Shown here: in pieces, positions 58,284 through 64,000 of the stretch
Layout of the letters: each line of letters begins with the position of its first letter
How positions within the stretch are numbered: the stretch's first letter is position 1
Source: a virus
DNA length: 64,000 bases
IMG/VR virus record: IMGVR_UViG_3300045912_000789
Coordinates: 1 to 64,000 of that record
Direction: 5' to 3' (one strand)
Notes under the pieces: generated by a model
Databases searched by the model: none
Seen by the model: only the letters and a program-made list of their open reading frames with translations
What the model was told of the DNA's origin: nothing
Program-made: the position numbers and the translations under genes

Positions 58284-58768
58284 ACCCCATCGAGATTATC
58301 TACTCCTGGCAGGCCCTGCTCGTGGCCTGCGCGGCGACCGGGCTGACCCAGCTCACGAAGGTGATCATCGACATCGGGCGCGGGCATCGGCACGCGGTCC
58401 CGACACCGACCGTCCGCGACATGGCGAAGGTCGGCAAGGAGCTGCGCGAGAGCCGAGAGGAGCTGTTCAACCGCGTCCTCAACCGCCTCATCCTGCCGGG
58501 TCTGCCGATCGTCTACGGCACGGCATGCGCGTGCATCGTGCCGGCACGTCCCGAGGTCATCATCGAGTACGCGGCCACCCACGAGATCGCAGGTGCCGGC
58601 CTCTACCTGCTCTTCGCGGCGTGGGGTGCAGCGTGCGGGCAGTTCGCCGACTACCTCTTCTCGAAGGCCAAGGGCGCGATGGAGGTCTTCGCTCGCTCGG
58701 GCGGAAGCTCGTCGAGCAGCTCGAAGCCGCCCGAGGCCGACGAGAAGGACGAGGAGAACGCTGGGTGA
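58280..58768 (+). CDS. Three-helix membrane protein, holin candidate
   Basis: 162-residue protein from ATG in an ATGA overlap. Three hydrophobic helices at about residues 11-29, 71-88 and 104-122, a basic loop (RGHRHAV ... RESREELFNRV) and a Ser-rich charged C-terminus with KPPEADEKDEEN. The number of segments and charged tail fit class I holins, which release the endolysin; the endolysin itself is encoded 19 kb away. No family signature seen, so the call rests on topology and context. Confidence 0.5.
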   Translation: MNPIEIIYSWQALLVACAATGLTQLTKVIIDIGRGHRHAVPTPTVRDMAKVGKELRESREELFNRVLNRLILPGLPIVYGTACACIVPARPEVIIEYAATHEIAGAGLYLLFAAWGAACGQFADYLFSKAKGAMEVFARSGGSSSSSSKPPEADEKDEENAG

Positions 58769-59466
58769 TGGATCCGGTCTTCCAGGTGTTCAGTGAGGAG
58801 CTGGAGAAGCGCGCGATCAGCGTCGGGCTTCTCCAGCGGACTCTCGCGGGTCGTGCGGCGCAGGGCGTCGGCGGTGCCGCCGCGCTCGGCCGCCAGGTCG
58901 CCGGTGCCGCAGCCGGCGGGGCCACGACGGCGCGCCAGGCTCTCGCTGCCGGCGGCGGGCTCGCGAAGGCGCGCATGGGCGGAGTCGTCGAGGGCGGGCT
59001 CGCCGCGCGCCGTGTCGAGTCAGCGTGGTCGGGCCCGAAGTCCGGGCTGCTCGCTCGCGTGCAGGCCGCCGAGGCGATGCCGGCCGCGCAGCGCTACGAC
59101 ATGTCGCGCCCGCTCCGCACCCACGAAGGCTACATGGGCGGCGAGCACGCGTACTCCGCAGCGCACCTGAAGCTGATCACCGGTGGCGCCGGTGTGATCC
59201 ACGACCCGAAGGGGCTGATGCGTGCGCAGCCGGCCGTGAGCGCGACGGGTGCCACGCAGATCGCTCCCACCCAGATCGCCGACCGCACGCAGCTCGGGCA
59301 AGTCGGTGGTCGTCGGATCTCCACGCCCGGCAACCCGTTCGGCGCCGAGGCTGCTGCGGGTGCGCCGGCTCCGCTCCAGCACATCCACTCCAACCCCGCC
59401 GGAGGCACAGCGGTCGCCAAGGTCCGGCGGCGTCCGCTCGGCGCGCCGGCTCCCGCGATGGCGTGA
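58768..59466 (+). CDS. Ala/Gly-rich minor virion-type protein
   Basis: 232-residue protein from ATG in a TGATG overlap. The N-terminal FSEELEKRAISVG stretch occurs at the start of many phage minor virion proteins; most of the remainder is Ala/Gly/Arg-rich and helical (GRQVAGAAAGGATTARQALAAGGG), followed by HLKLITGGAGVIHDP and a Pro/Ala tail. Not identified. Confidence 0.55.
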   Translation: MDPVFQVFSEELEKRAISVGLLQRTLAGRAAQGVGGAAALGRQVAGAAAGGATTARQALAAGGGLAKARMGGVVEGGLAARRVESAWSGPKSGLLARVQAAEAMPAAQRYDMSRPLRTHEGYMGGEHAYSAAHLKLITGGAGVIHDPKGLMRAQPAVSATGATQIAPTQIADRTQLGQVGGRRISTPGNPFGAEAAAGAPAPLQHIHSNPAGGTAVAKVRRRPLGAPAPAMA

Positions 59467-59468
59467 TC

Positions 59469-59843
59469 ATGAAGACCTGGTGGACCGAGAAGGGCTGGCC
59501 CTGGCTCAAGGGCAACTGGTGGGTGCTTCTGCTCCTGCCGCTGATGGCGCTCGTCGCGCTGGGCATGATCATGATGCGGGTGATGGGCGGCAAGACGGTC
59601 GTCGTGGATCCGACCGCGGCGGCCGACGAGCGCGCCCGCATCGAGGCCGAGACCCGGGCTCGTCAGCTCGAAGAGGAGCGGAACCGGCTGGCCCTGGAGC
59701 TGGCGGGGGTCACCCGCGAGCGCGACCAGCTCCGCGAGCAGTTCGAGCAGCGGCTCGCCAACGAGGTCCAGGCCCTCCGGGACGACCCCGAGAAGCTCCG
59801 GCAGGCGATGCTGGAGGCCGGCAAGCCGGGGAGGGGCCGATGA
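59469..59843 (+). CDS. Single-pass membrane coiled-coil protein, i-spanin candidate
   Basis: 124-residue protein: basic/aromatic N-terminus (KTWWTEKGWPWLKGNWW), one transmembrane helix (about 17-38), then a charged helix (about 50-110, RARIEAETRARQLEEERNRL). This topology matches inner-membrane spanins. Overlaps the next gene, which has a signal-like N-terminus (ATGA), so the pair could form a spanin-like complex. No lipobox is evident in the partner, which weakens the call. Confidence 0.5.
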   Translation: MKTWWTEKGWPWLKGNWWVLLLLPLMALVALGMIMMRVMGGKTVVVDPTAAADERARIEAETRARQLEEERNRLALELAGVTRERDQLREQFEQRLANEVQALRDDPEKLRQAMLEAGKPGRGR

Positions 59844-60343
59844 GGCTCCTGGCTGCCCTCCTGGCCGTCGTGGCGCTCCTGGGCGCCCCGGAGGCCGTCC
59901 GGGCCCAGGACGAGGCCGCAGAGCCCGCCGTGGAGCCCCGGGAGCCCCCGGACCTGCCCCCGGGGGACGACGTCATCACGGCCGTGGCCGAGGGCTCCAG
60001 GGCGCCCCACAGCGGCATGCTCCTCGACACCGACACCGCCATCCGGTGGACCAACCGGCTGAGCTGGTTCCGGAACGAGCTGCGGCTGGTGATGCGGACC
60101 GACGCGGAGATCCTCGCCGCGGTGCGACGGTCCCACGAGACCGAGCTGCGGCTGGTCCGGGAGAGCTACGAGCGGGAGATCGAGGGGCTGCGCGGCGACC
60201 TTCGGCACCAGGCCGAGACCTTCGCCCAGGCGCAGGCCCGTGAGCACCCCTGGTTCGACACCTTCGCGTTCGGTGCGGTAGTCGGGATCGTGCTCGCCGG
60301 CGTCATCGTAGGTCTCACCGCCTGGGCCGCCAGCTCGATGTGA
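59840..60343 (+). CDS. Secreted-type protein with C-terminal membrane helix
   Basis: 167-residue protein from ATG in an ATGA overlap. A signal peptide is likely (residues 1-22, LLAALLAVVALLGAPEAVRA, cleavage near AQ). A Pro/Glu/Ala-rich segment follows, then helices (AEILAAVRRSHETELRLVRE) and a C-terminal transmembrane helix (about 143-163, AVVGIVLAGVIVGLTAW). Together with the preceding coiled-coil membrane gene it may help disrupt the envelope at lysis; alternative roles are open. Last gene before a very strong hairpin. Confidence 0.55.
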   Translation: MRLLAALLAVVALLGAPEAVRAQDEAAEPAVEPREPPDLPPGDDVITAVAEGSRAPHSGMLLDTDTAIRWTNRLSWFRNELRLVMRTDAEILAAVRRSHETELRLVRESYEREIEGLRGDLRHQAETFAQAQAREHPWFDTFAFGAVVGIVLAGVIVGLTAWAASSM

Positions 60344-60351
60344 GCAAAGAG

Positions 60352-60389
60352 CTGGGGAGAGCCCCGGGCCGGCGCCCGGGGATCCCCAG
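60352..60389 (+). terminator. Strong nested hairpin terminator
   Basis: CTGGGGA (60352-60358) pairs with TCCCCAG (60383-60389) and CCCCGGGC (60362-60369) with GCCCGGGG (60374-60381), around CGGC. Follows TGAGCAAAG at the stop of the 59840 gene and lies just before the convergent stop at 60396. Confidence 0.8.
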
Positions 60390-60395
60390 AGGTGC

Positions 60396-60791
60396 TCACA
60401 GACCGGGCAAGACCACCTGAATCCAGGTGTCCAGGACCGCCTTGTCGACCGGCTTGGGGAACCACGGCTCGAAGCCGTCGATCGCCCCTCCCTCGCGCCC
60501 CGACATCACGGCGACCGGGAGCCCGGCTTCCTTGGCCTCGCGGTAGACGCGCTCGCCGGCATTGTCGCGCGGGAACTGCTCGTCTTCGCGGAACGGGAAC
60601 TGCCAGTCCGTGAGGACCGCGCCGATCTCACACTTCACCCCGATGAACTCGGCGCCCTCGCGGATGATGCGCACGGCCGTGACCATCGTGGTCGCGCGCA
60701 CCACCTGCACCTTGTGGAGTCCGAGGAGGCGGGTGATGGCGCGAGCCACGTGATCATCGTCTTCGACGAGCAGGATGCACTTCTTGGTCAT
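60396..60791 (-). CDS. Stand-alone response-regulator receiver protein
   Basis: 131-residue protein consisting of a single CheY-type receiver domain. Acidic pocket E10-D11-D12-D13, phospho-acceptor Asp62 (in VLTDWQFP), Ser97 (VMSGRE) and Lys113 (FPKPVD) follow the canonical positions. The loop between Asp62 and Ser97 is longer than usual by about ten residues (FREDEQFPRDNAG). No output domain, so it would act by protein contact, perhaps sequestering phosphate from or mimicking a host two-component partner. ATG 60791 behind AGAAGGAG, under CCTATGAG. Confidence 0.75.
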   Translation of the reverse strand: MTKKCILLVEDDDHVARAITRLLGLHKVQVVRATTMVTAVRIIREGAEFIGVKCEIGAVLTDWQFPFREDEQFPRDNAGERVYREAKEAGLPVAVMSGREGGAIDGFEPWFPKPVDKAVLDTWIQVVLPGL

Positions 60792-60814
60792 GTGTTCGGA
60801 TTCTCCTTCTACTG

Positions 60815-60822
60815 CTCATAGG
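60815..60822 (-). promoter_or_regulatory. CCTATGAG promoter-like box
   Basis: Minus-strand CCTATGAGC, 23 bases before ATG 60791. The box sits within an inverted repeat (CGGATTC 60798-60804 with GAATCCG 60824-60830). Confidence 0.55.
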
Positions 60823-60838
60823 GGAATCCGACACGATC

Positions 60839-61441
60839 TCAGCGCTTCTGCCGGGCCTTCCAGTCGAGCCAGTTCTCCCCGTTCGGGCCCCACGGGTCGG
60901 TCTGGGCGTAGGCGCTCAGCTCGTGCTCGGCGTCACGGTAGACGTCACCGCGGCGCATCACCGCCGTGAGCATGTTCATGAGCTGCGAGAGGCCGCCGGA
61001 GAACCACAGCCCGAGGAAGAGGCCGACCGCGAGGCCCCAGTCCCCAGTGACCGGTCCGACGATCAGCATCGTGACGAGGCCCACGAGGAACATCCAGGCC
61101 ATGCGATCCTCCGACTGCCGGACGTGCACGTGCTCGTGCTGCTGCGTTCGGGTCATCGGGGCGCCGAGCGGGGCACGGGCGTTCGGCTGGTAGGCGATGG
61201 CACGGCACAGCGTGGTCGAGTAGCGCCAGAGCGGGATCAGCGCGCGGGTACCATCGGGGAGCTTCGGGACCCACGGCAACTTCCGGGGCTTCACGACCCA
61301 GTCGCGGAACACTGCGGTGAGCACGAGCGTGGGCTCCCAGCGGAAGTCCTTCACCGCGCCGATGCAGAACAGCAGAGCGAGCCAGCCCCAGCCGACGATC
61401 ACGCCGAACGGAGCAGTGAGGGCGAACAGCACGTAGTTCAT
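60839..61441 (-). CDS. Membrane-anchored zincin-like metallopeptidase
   Basis: 200-residue protein from ATG 61441 behind AAGAGGATCTC. N-terminal transmembrane helix (about 5-27) and two more hydrophobic stretches around 115-129 and 133-150. Residues 102-109 read HEHVHVRQ, an HExxH zinc site (H102, E103, H106), and YRDAEHELSAYAQ at 168-180 supplies a likely third Glu, a pattern of small zincins found near membranes. The substrate is unknown. Distal to the 61514-63971 unit, from which a terminator separates it. Confidence 0.55.
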   Translation of the reverse strand: MNYVLFALTAPFGVIVGWGWLALLFCIGAVKDFRWEPTLVLTAVFRDWVVKPRKLPWVPKLPDGTRALIPLWRYSTTLCRAIAYQPNARAPLGAPMTRTQQHEHVHVRQSEDRMAWMFLVGLVTMLIVGPVTGDWGLAVGLFLGLWFSGGLSQLMNMLTAVMRRGDVYRDAEHELSAYAQTDPWGPNGENWLDWKARQKR

Positions 61442-61469
61442 GAGATCCTCTTTCTCGAAGGGTAGCAAA

Positions 61470-61513
61470 AAATAGCGAGAGGGGCGGGGCCCTCACGGAC
61501 CCCACCCCACCTC
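61470..61513 (-). terminator. Rho-independent terminator with T-tract
   Basis: On the minus strand, after the TAA of the 61514 gene, a G-rich arm (GAGGTGGGGTGGGGTC) can pair with GGCCCCGCCCCTC, followed by TCGCTATTTTTTGC, with a run of six T. It ends the minus-strand unit that begins beyond 63971. Confidence 0.75.
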
Positions 61514-61759
61514 TTAGGACTCGATCGGCTCGACCTCAGCGGCGTGCTGCATGAGCCGGGTGTACAGGGCTGACTCTCGGTCCTCCAGACCCGCCAGGCT
61601 CACACCGATCTTCTGCGCGAACTCCTTCAGTTGAGGGAGGGTCATCTTGCGCAGCTTGTCGGCGTCGATCACGACCTCCATCCCCGGCGGGAGCGGCTCC
61701 ACACCGGGGATGGGCTGGATCGGCTTGCGTTCCCAGGCGGTCGGCCGGGAGGACGTCAG
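61514..61759 (-). CDS. SAP-like small protein, possible CTG start
   Basis: 81-residue protein if started at CTG 61759, which overlaps the upstream stop as CTGA, mirroring the ATGA/GTGA overlaps elsewhere; codon bias extends upstream of the next candidates, GTG 61702 and ATG 61681. After a Pro-rich N-terminus come LRKMTLPQLKEFAQKIGVSLAGLEDRESALYTRLMQH, a SAP/LEM-like helix-hairpin pattern compatible with nucleic-acid binding. Acidic end. Confidence 0.55.
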   Translation of the reverse strand: MTSSRPTAWERKPIQPIPGVEPLPPGMEVVIDADKLRKMTLPQLKEFAQKIGVSLAGLEDRESALYTRLMQHAAEVEPIES

Positions 61760-62214
61760 CCGTTTCCCAGCAGCTCGACCTTGATGTCCATGTCCTCGGC
61801 GTTCGCCTTCACCTTCGGGTCGGTGAAGATCTGGACGACGAGGAGGTCGTGGATCTTGCGCTGGAGCGCGATGCTCGTGTCGAGCTTCTCGCCCACCTCC
61901 TTCAGGAGCGCGCGGTCCGCCGCGGTCATGCCGCCGCCCCCGCCGCTCTCGGCCTTGCCGCCCTCGGCCTTGCTGACGGCGTCCTTCTTGCCGCCGCCCG
62001 AGGCCTTCGTCTCGGTCGCCGGGGCGCCCTCGCCCTGGTGCTTCATGATGATCGCGACGCGGTCCTCGGTGCTGAGCGGCATGTAGTCGGGCGACGCCAT
62101 GCCGAGCGCGCGGAGCGCGTCCGTGACCTGCTTGCGCTGCGCGGCGTCCTGGCTGTTGCCCAGCTCGATCCACTTCTCGCGCGACTTCGGCTCGATTCCG
62201 TTCGGGAGTGCCAT
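61756..62214 (-). CDS. Small helical protein with Gly-rich linker
   Basis: 152-residue protein from ATG 62214 behind GAGGAGATAG. N-terminal helical half (REKWIELGNSQDAAQRKQVTDAL), a Gly/Lys linker (KASGGGKKDAVSK ... GGGGG), then a helix (ADRALLKEVGEKLDTSIALQRKI) and strand. Not recognised. Confidence 0.65.
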   Translation of the reverse strand: MALPNGIEPKSREKWIELGNSQDAAQRKQVTDALRALGMASPDYMPLSTEDRVAIIMKHQGEGAPATETKASGGGKKDAVSKAEGGKAESGGGGGMTAADRALLKEVGEKLDTSIALQRKIHDLLVVQIFTDPKVKANAEDMDIKVELLGNG

Positions 62215-62227
62215 CTGTTCTATCTCC

Positions 62228-62560
62228 TCACTGTTTCCGGTTGCTGTGGTCGAAGATGATCGGGTTTCCGAGAGCGCACTCCGTGACCTGGACATCAGTA
62301 CACTGGAAGCACGCCCTAAGATCTCGTGTCTTGGCGGGACAGGCTTGGACGAGAGGCTCCACCTGCTTGAAGTTCTCGTCGATGAACGTCATGATCTTCA
62401 GTCGGATCTTGTCGACCTGCCGTTCAGGGAGGTCGATCTCTTCACCGAGGATGATCTTGGTGAGGACCTCGCGGCCGAGTCCTCTGTGTGCGTTGAGGTT
62501 GTTCTCCTGAGCGAGCAGCAGTAGCTCGCTGGCGTTCATCTCGTCAAGGAGATCCAGCAT
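62228..62560 (-). CDS. Conserved phage protein with Cys motif
   Basis: 110-residue protein from ATG 62560 behind GGGAGG. Helical first half (MNASELLLLAQENNLNAHRG, then DKIRLKIMTFIDENFKQV), then ACPAKTRDLRACFQCTDVQVTECALGN, a Cys-rich segment (four Cys) that recurs in phage hypothetical proteins and probably binds zinc. Role unknown. Confidence 0.65.
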   Translation of the reverse strand: MLDLLDEMNASELLLLAQENNLNAHRGLGREVLTKIILGEEIDLPERQVDKIRLKIMTFIDENFKQVEPLVQACPAKTRDLRACFQCTDVQVTECALGNPIIFDHSNRKQ

Positions 62561-62798
62561 CGGAACCTCCCGTCGAGACGAACTTCACGGAGAAGCGGCT
62601 GTGCGGGCAGATCTTGCACCGGCTGCCGAAGTACTGGCTGAGGCAGAGAGCCCGCAGGACGACGGTACGCTTGCCCTTCTCCACGCGGAAGAAGTGGCCC
62701 TCGGCCTTGAAGACCGAGCCCCGTGCGTAGCACACGGCGTAGCGCGGATCGTCGGCCTTGTCCTTGTTCAGCGTGACCAGTTCGGTCGCCTTGCTCAT
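62544..62798 (-). CDS. Small protein with C-terminal Cys pair
   Basis: 84-residue protein from ATG 62798 in an ATGA overlap. Beta-rich centre (YAVCYARGSVFKAEGHFFRVEKGKRTVVLRAL) and CKICPHSRFSVKF near the end. The CxxC with nearby Cys/His could bind zinc. Not recognised. Confidence 0.65.
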   Translation of the reverse strand: MSKATELVTLNKDKADDPRYAVCYARGSVFKAEGHFFRVEKGKRTVVLRALCLSQYFGSRCKICPHSRFSVKFVSTGGSDAGSP

Positions 62799-63391
62799 TC
62801 GTAGACCTTGTAGACGAGTACGATGCGGGGATCCAGACGATCTTCCCGCTTCTTGATAGCGACGTCGAGGTGCGCGGAATCGTCGATCCCGGTGCCCTTG
62901 ACGACGGCGTCTTCGATCAGCTTGATGTAGTTGCTGCCGTCCTTCTTCTGGTAGGGGGATCGGGGCTGGGGTTTCGCTGCCTTCTTCCCGGCCTTCGGCT
63001 TCTTCGGGACCGTCATGCTCCCGCCGACCTGCCACGCCCGGTTCAGGAGATCCTCCATGTAGAGCCAGATCGTGAGGTCAATGTGCCCCCCTTGCTTATA
63101 GACGGCATCCACCACGTGCTTCCACGCGATGGGCTGGGTGCCGAGCGCCGCAGCGGTGGCCGCCTTCAGCTTGTCCTCGAAGTTCCGGCCCTCCGCGGTC
63201 AGGAAGCGGTTCCCGACCCCTGAGTAGGCCTTGTTGATCGAGACCGGGCGGGGATCGCGGAGCACGGCCCAGAACTCGGTCGCCTGCACCCGCTGAGCTT
63301 CGTAGGCGCCGATGATCGACTTCTCGCGCTCCACCATCTCGACGTGGCGCCTGTTGTCGTCACCGGCGAAGAGGCCGAGCTGATCACCCAT
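62795..63391 (-). CDS. RusA-like Holliday junction resolvase
   Basis: 198-residue protein with the RusA pattern: PVSINKAYSGVGNRFLTAEGRNFEDKLKAA near residues 49-78, then GSNYIKLIEDAVVKGTGIDDSAHLDVAIKKRED (about 146-180). RusA resolves recombination intermediates; its active-site acidic residues are Asp in the D-x-D-N and DD motifs. Here the first becomes S-N-Y, so one canonical Asp is replaced by Asn (GSNY), while the DD at about residues 164-165 is intact. Activity may be altered. A basic linker (PKAGKKAAKP) separates the halves. Overlaps the upstream gene by eight bases. Confidence 0.7.
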   Translation of the reverse strand: MGDQLGLFAGDDNRRHVEMVEREKSIIGAYEAQRVQATEFWAVLRDPRPVSINKAYSGVGNRFLTAEGRNFEDKLKAATAAALGTQPIAWKHVVDAVYKQGGHIDLTIWLYMEDLLNRAWQVGGSMTVPKKPKAGKKAAKPQPRSPYQKKDGSNYIKLIEDAVVKGTGIDDSAHLDVAIKKREDRLDPRIVLVYKVYE

Positions 63392-63971
63392 CGTCCTTGC
63401 TCCCCTTCGACGGCGCGGCGCGCTCGAACTGCCCGCCGCTGCCCAGCGGCTGGCGGCGGACCTGGTCCTTCCGCCGGTTCTGGATGGTGTGATCTCGCAT
63501 CGACTGGTTGAACTCCAGCTCCCGCAACGCGATGATCCGGGAGAGCGCCTCGGCCTGCTTGCTGTAGACCTTGTAGTGCGCCTCCAGGATCTCCTTCATC
63601 GCGAAGAGCTTGAGCACCTCCATCTCGTAGTCGATCCGGATCGGATCCTCGCGGACCATCGCCGGCACCTCGGCCTTCGGCACGTCCCTCGCGAAGAGCT
63701 TGAGCTTCAGCTTCGCGTCGAGCTGCTTCAGGCTGGTGTTGGCGGCGCGGTAGGCGATCTCGGCCTTCACCAGCTCACCGTTCACGTATTGCGCGTGCGC
63801 GGTGTACTGGCTGTAGAGGTTGCCGAGTTGGTTGTTCGGCAGTTCGCTGATGTCCATGTCGGCGAGGTTCTCGGGAACGTTCGTCGGCTTCGGGTAGGGC
63901 AGCAGGCCGAGCCGGGCCGCCTGGTTCCCCACCTCAGCGAGGAGATCGTCGGCGTTCTTGAACTGCTCCAT
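63384..63971 (-). CDS. Helical protein upstream of resolvase
   Basis: 195-residue protein from ATG 63971 behind AAGGAGGAG. Short acidic N-terminus, then a helical core with Tyr-rich and charged stretches (YSQYTAHAQYVNGELVKAEIAYRAA, EVLKLFAMKEILEAHYKVYSKQAEALSRIIALRELEFNQ), basic C-terminus. Probably a recombination- or virion-associated coiled-coil protein; no family assigned. The upstream gene lies beyond the window. Confidence 0.6.
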   Translation of the reverse strand: MEQFKNADDLLAEVGNQAARLGLLPYPKPTNVPENLADMDISELPNNQLGNLYSQYTAHAQYVNGELVKAEIAYRAANTSLKQLDAKLKLKLFARDVPKAEVPAMVREDPIRIDYEMEVLKLFAMKEILEAHYKVYSKQAEALSRIIALRELEFNQSMRDHTIQNRRKDQVRRQPLGSGGQFERAAPSKGSKDDG

Positions 63972-64000
63972 CTCCTCCTTGTCGAGGAGCGGGGCGTTGT

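Noticed and set aside
63092-63100. GCTTATAGA as another CCTATNAG box
   Set aside because: It lies within the coding part of the RusA-like gene, lacks the CC flank on the minus strand (GTCTATAAG) and is not before a start.
1-64000. tRNA genes, rRNA, integrase, insertion sequences, attachment sites or replication origin
   Set aside because: No cloverleaf with T-loop consensus, transposase or integrase motif, or flanking direct repeat was recognised by reading; a tRNA search program could still find a degenerate one.

Overview
This is a 64 kb stretch of a large tailed-phage genome (Caudoviricetes, probably a myovirus) with high GC content. It is read as a phage because it carries gp25/W-like and J-like baseplate proteins, long repeat-rich fibres, a hub-like tail protein, an amidase endolysin, a lysis-type membrane cassette, RusA, dNMP kinase, MazG and GroES homologues, and tight ATGA/GTGA gene overlaps. 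No major capsid, terminase, DNA polymerase, tRNA, integrase or rRNA is visible, so this is part of a larger genome. The host cannot be named. High GC and abundant leaderless-type starts (TANNNT six bases before the start codon) point to a high-GC bacterium in which leaderless translation is efficient.

Layout. 1-7127 (+): a compact run of small, mostly unknown genes, beginning with a truncated matrixin-like metalloprotease and ending with a GroES-like co-chaperonin and a DUF3307-like membrane protein. 7128-7288: a possible small RNA and promoters. 7289-16333 (+): a 1778-residue repeat fibre followed by accessory virion or membrane genes. 16334-19298 (+): an operon led by a ribbon-helix-helix protein behind a palindromic promoter. 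19356-23933 (-): two early-type units with a nucleotidyltransferase and dNMP kinase. 23994-28008 (+): a 1205-residue virion protein. 28042-30107 (-): MazG-NADAR fusion, DNA-binding protein and RNA polymerase alpha-CTD-like protein. 30142-60343 (+): the tail, baseplate, fibre and lysis block, containing a sigma factor and an endolysin and interrupted by short minus-strand units at 31360-33225, 41331-42059 and 51084-51395. 60396-63971 (-): response-regulator receiver protein, membrane zincin, RusA-like resolvase and small unknowns.

The main new observation is transcriptional. Nine plus-strand units start with TANNNT, exactly six bases, then ATG or GTG, with no Shine-Dalgarno sequence, so the mRNA should begin at the start codon. 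Nearly all minus-strand units, and the plus-strand sigma factor gene, instead carry CCTATNAG upstream of a normal AGGAG site. Together with the phage sigma factor, the alpha-CTD-like protein, a receiver-domain protein and two DNA-binding regulators, this suggests a two-class programme: CCTATNAG units (takeover, nucleotide and counter-defence genes) express a sigma factor that may then read leaderless late structural units. The motif distribution is seen in the sequence; the temporal order is inference.
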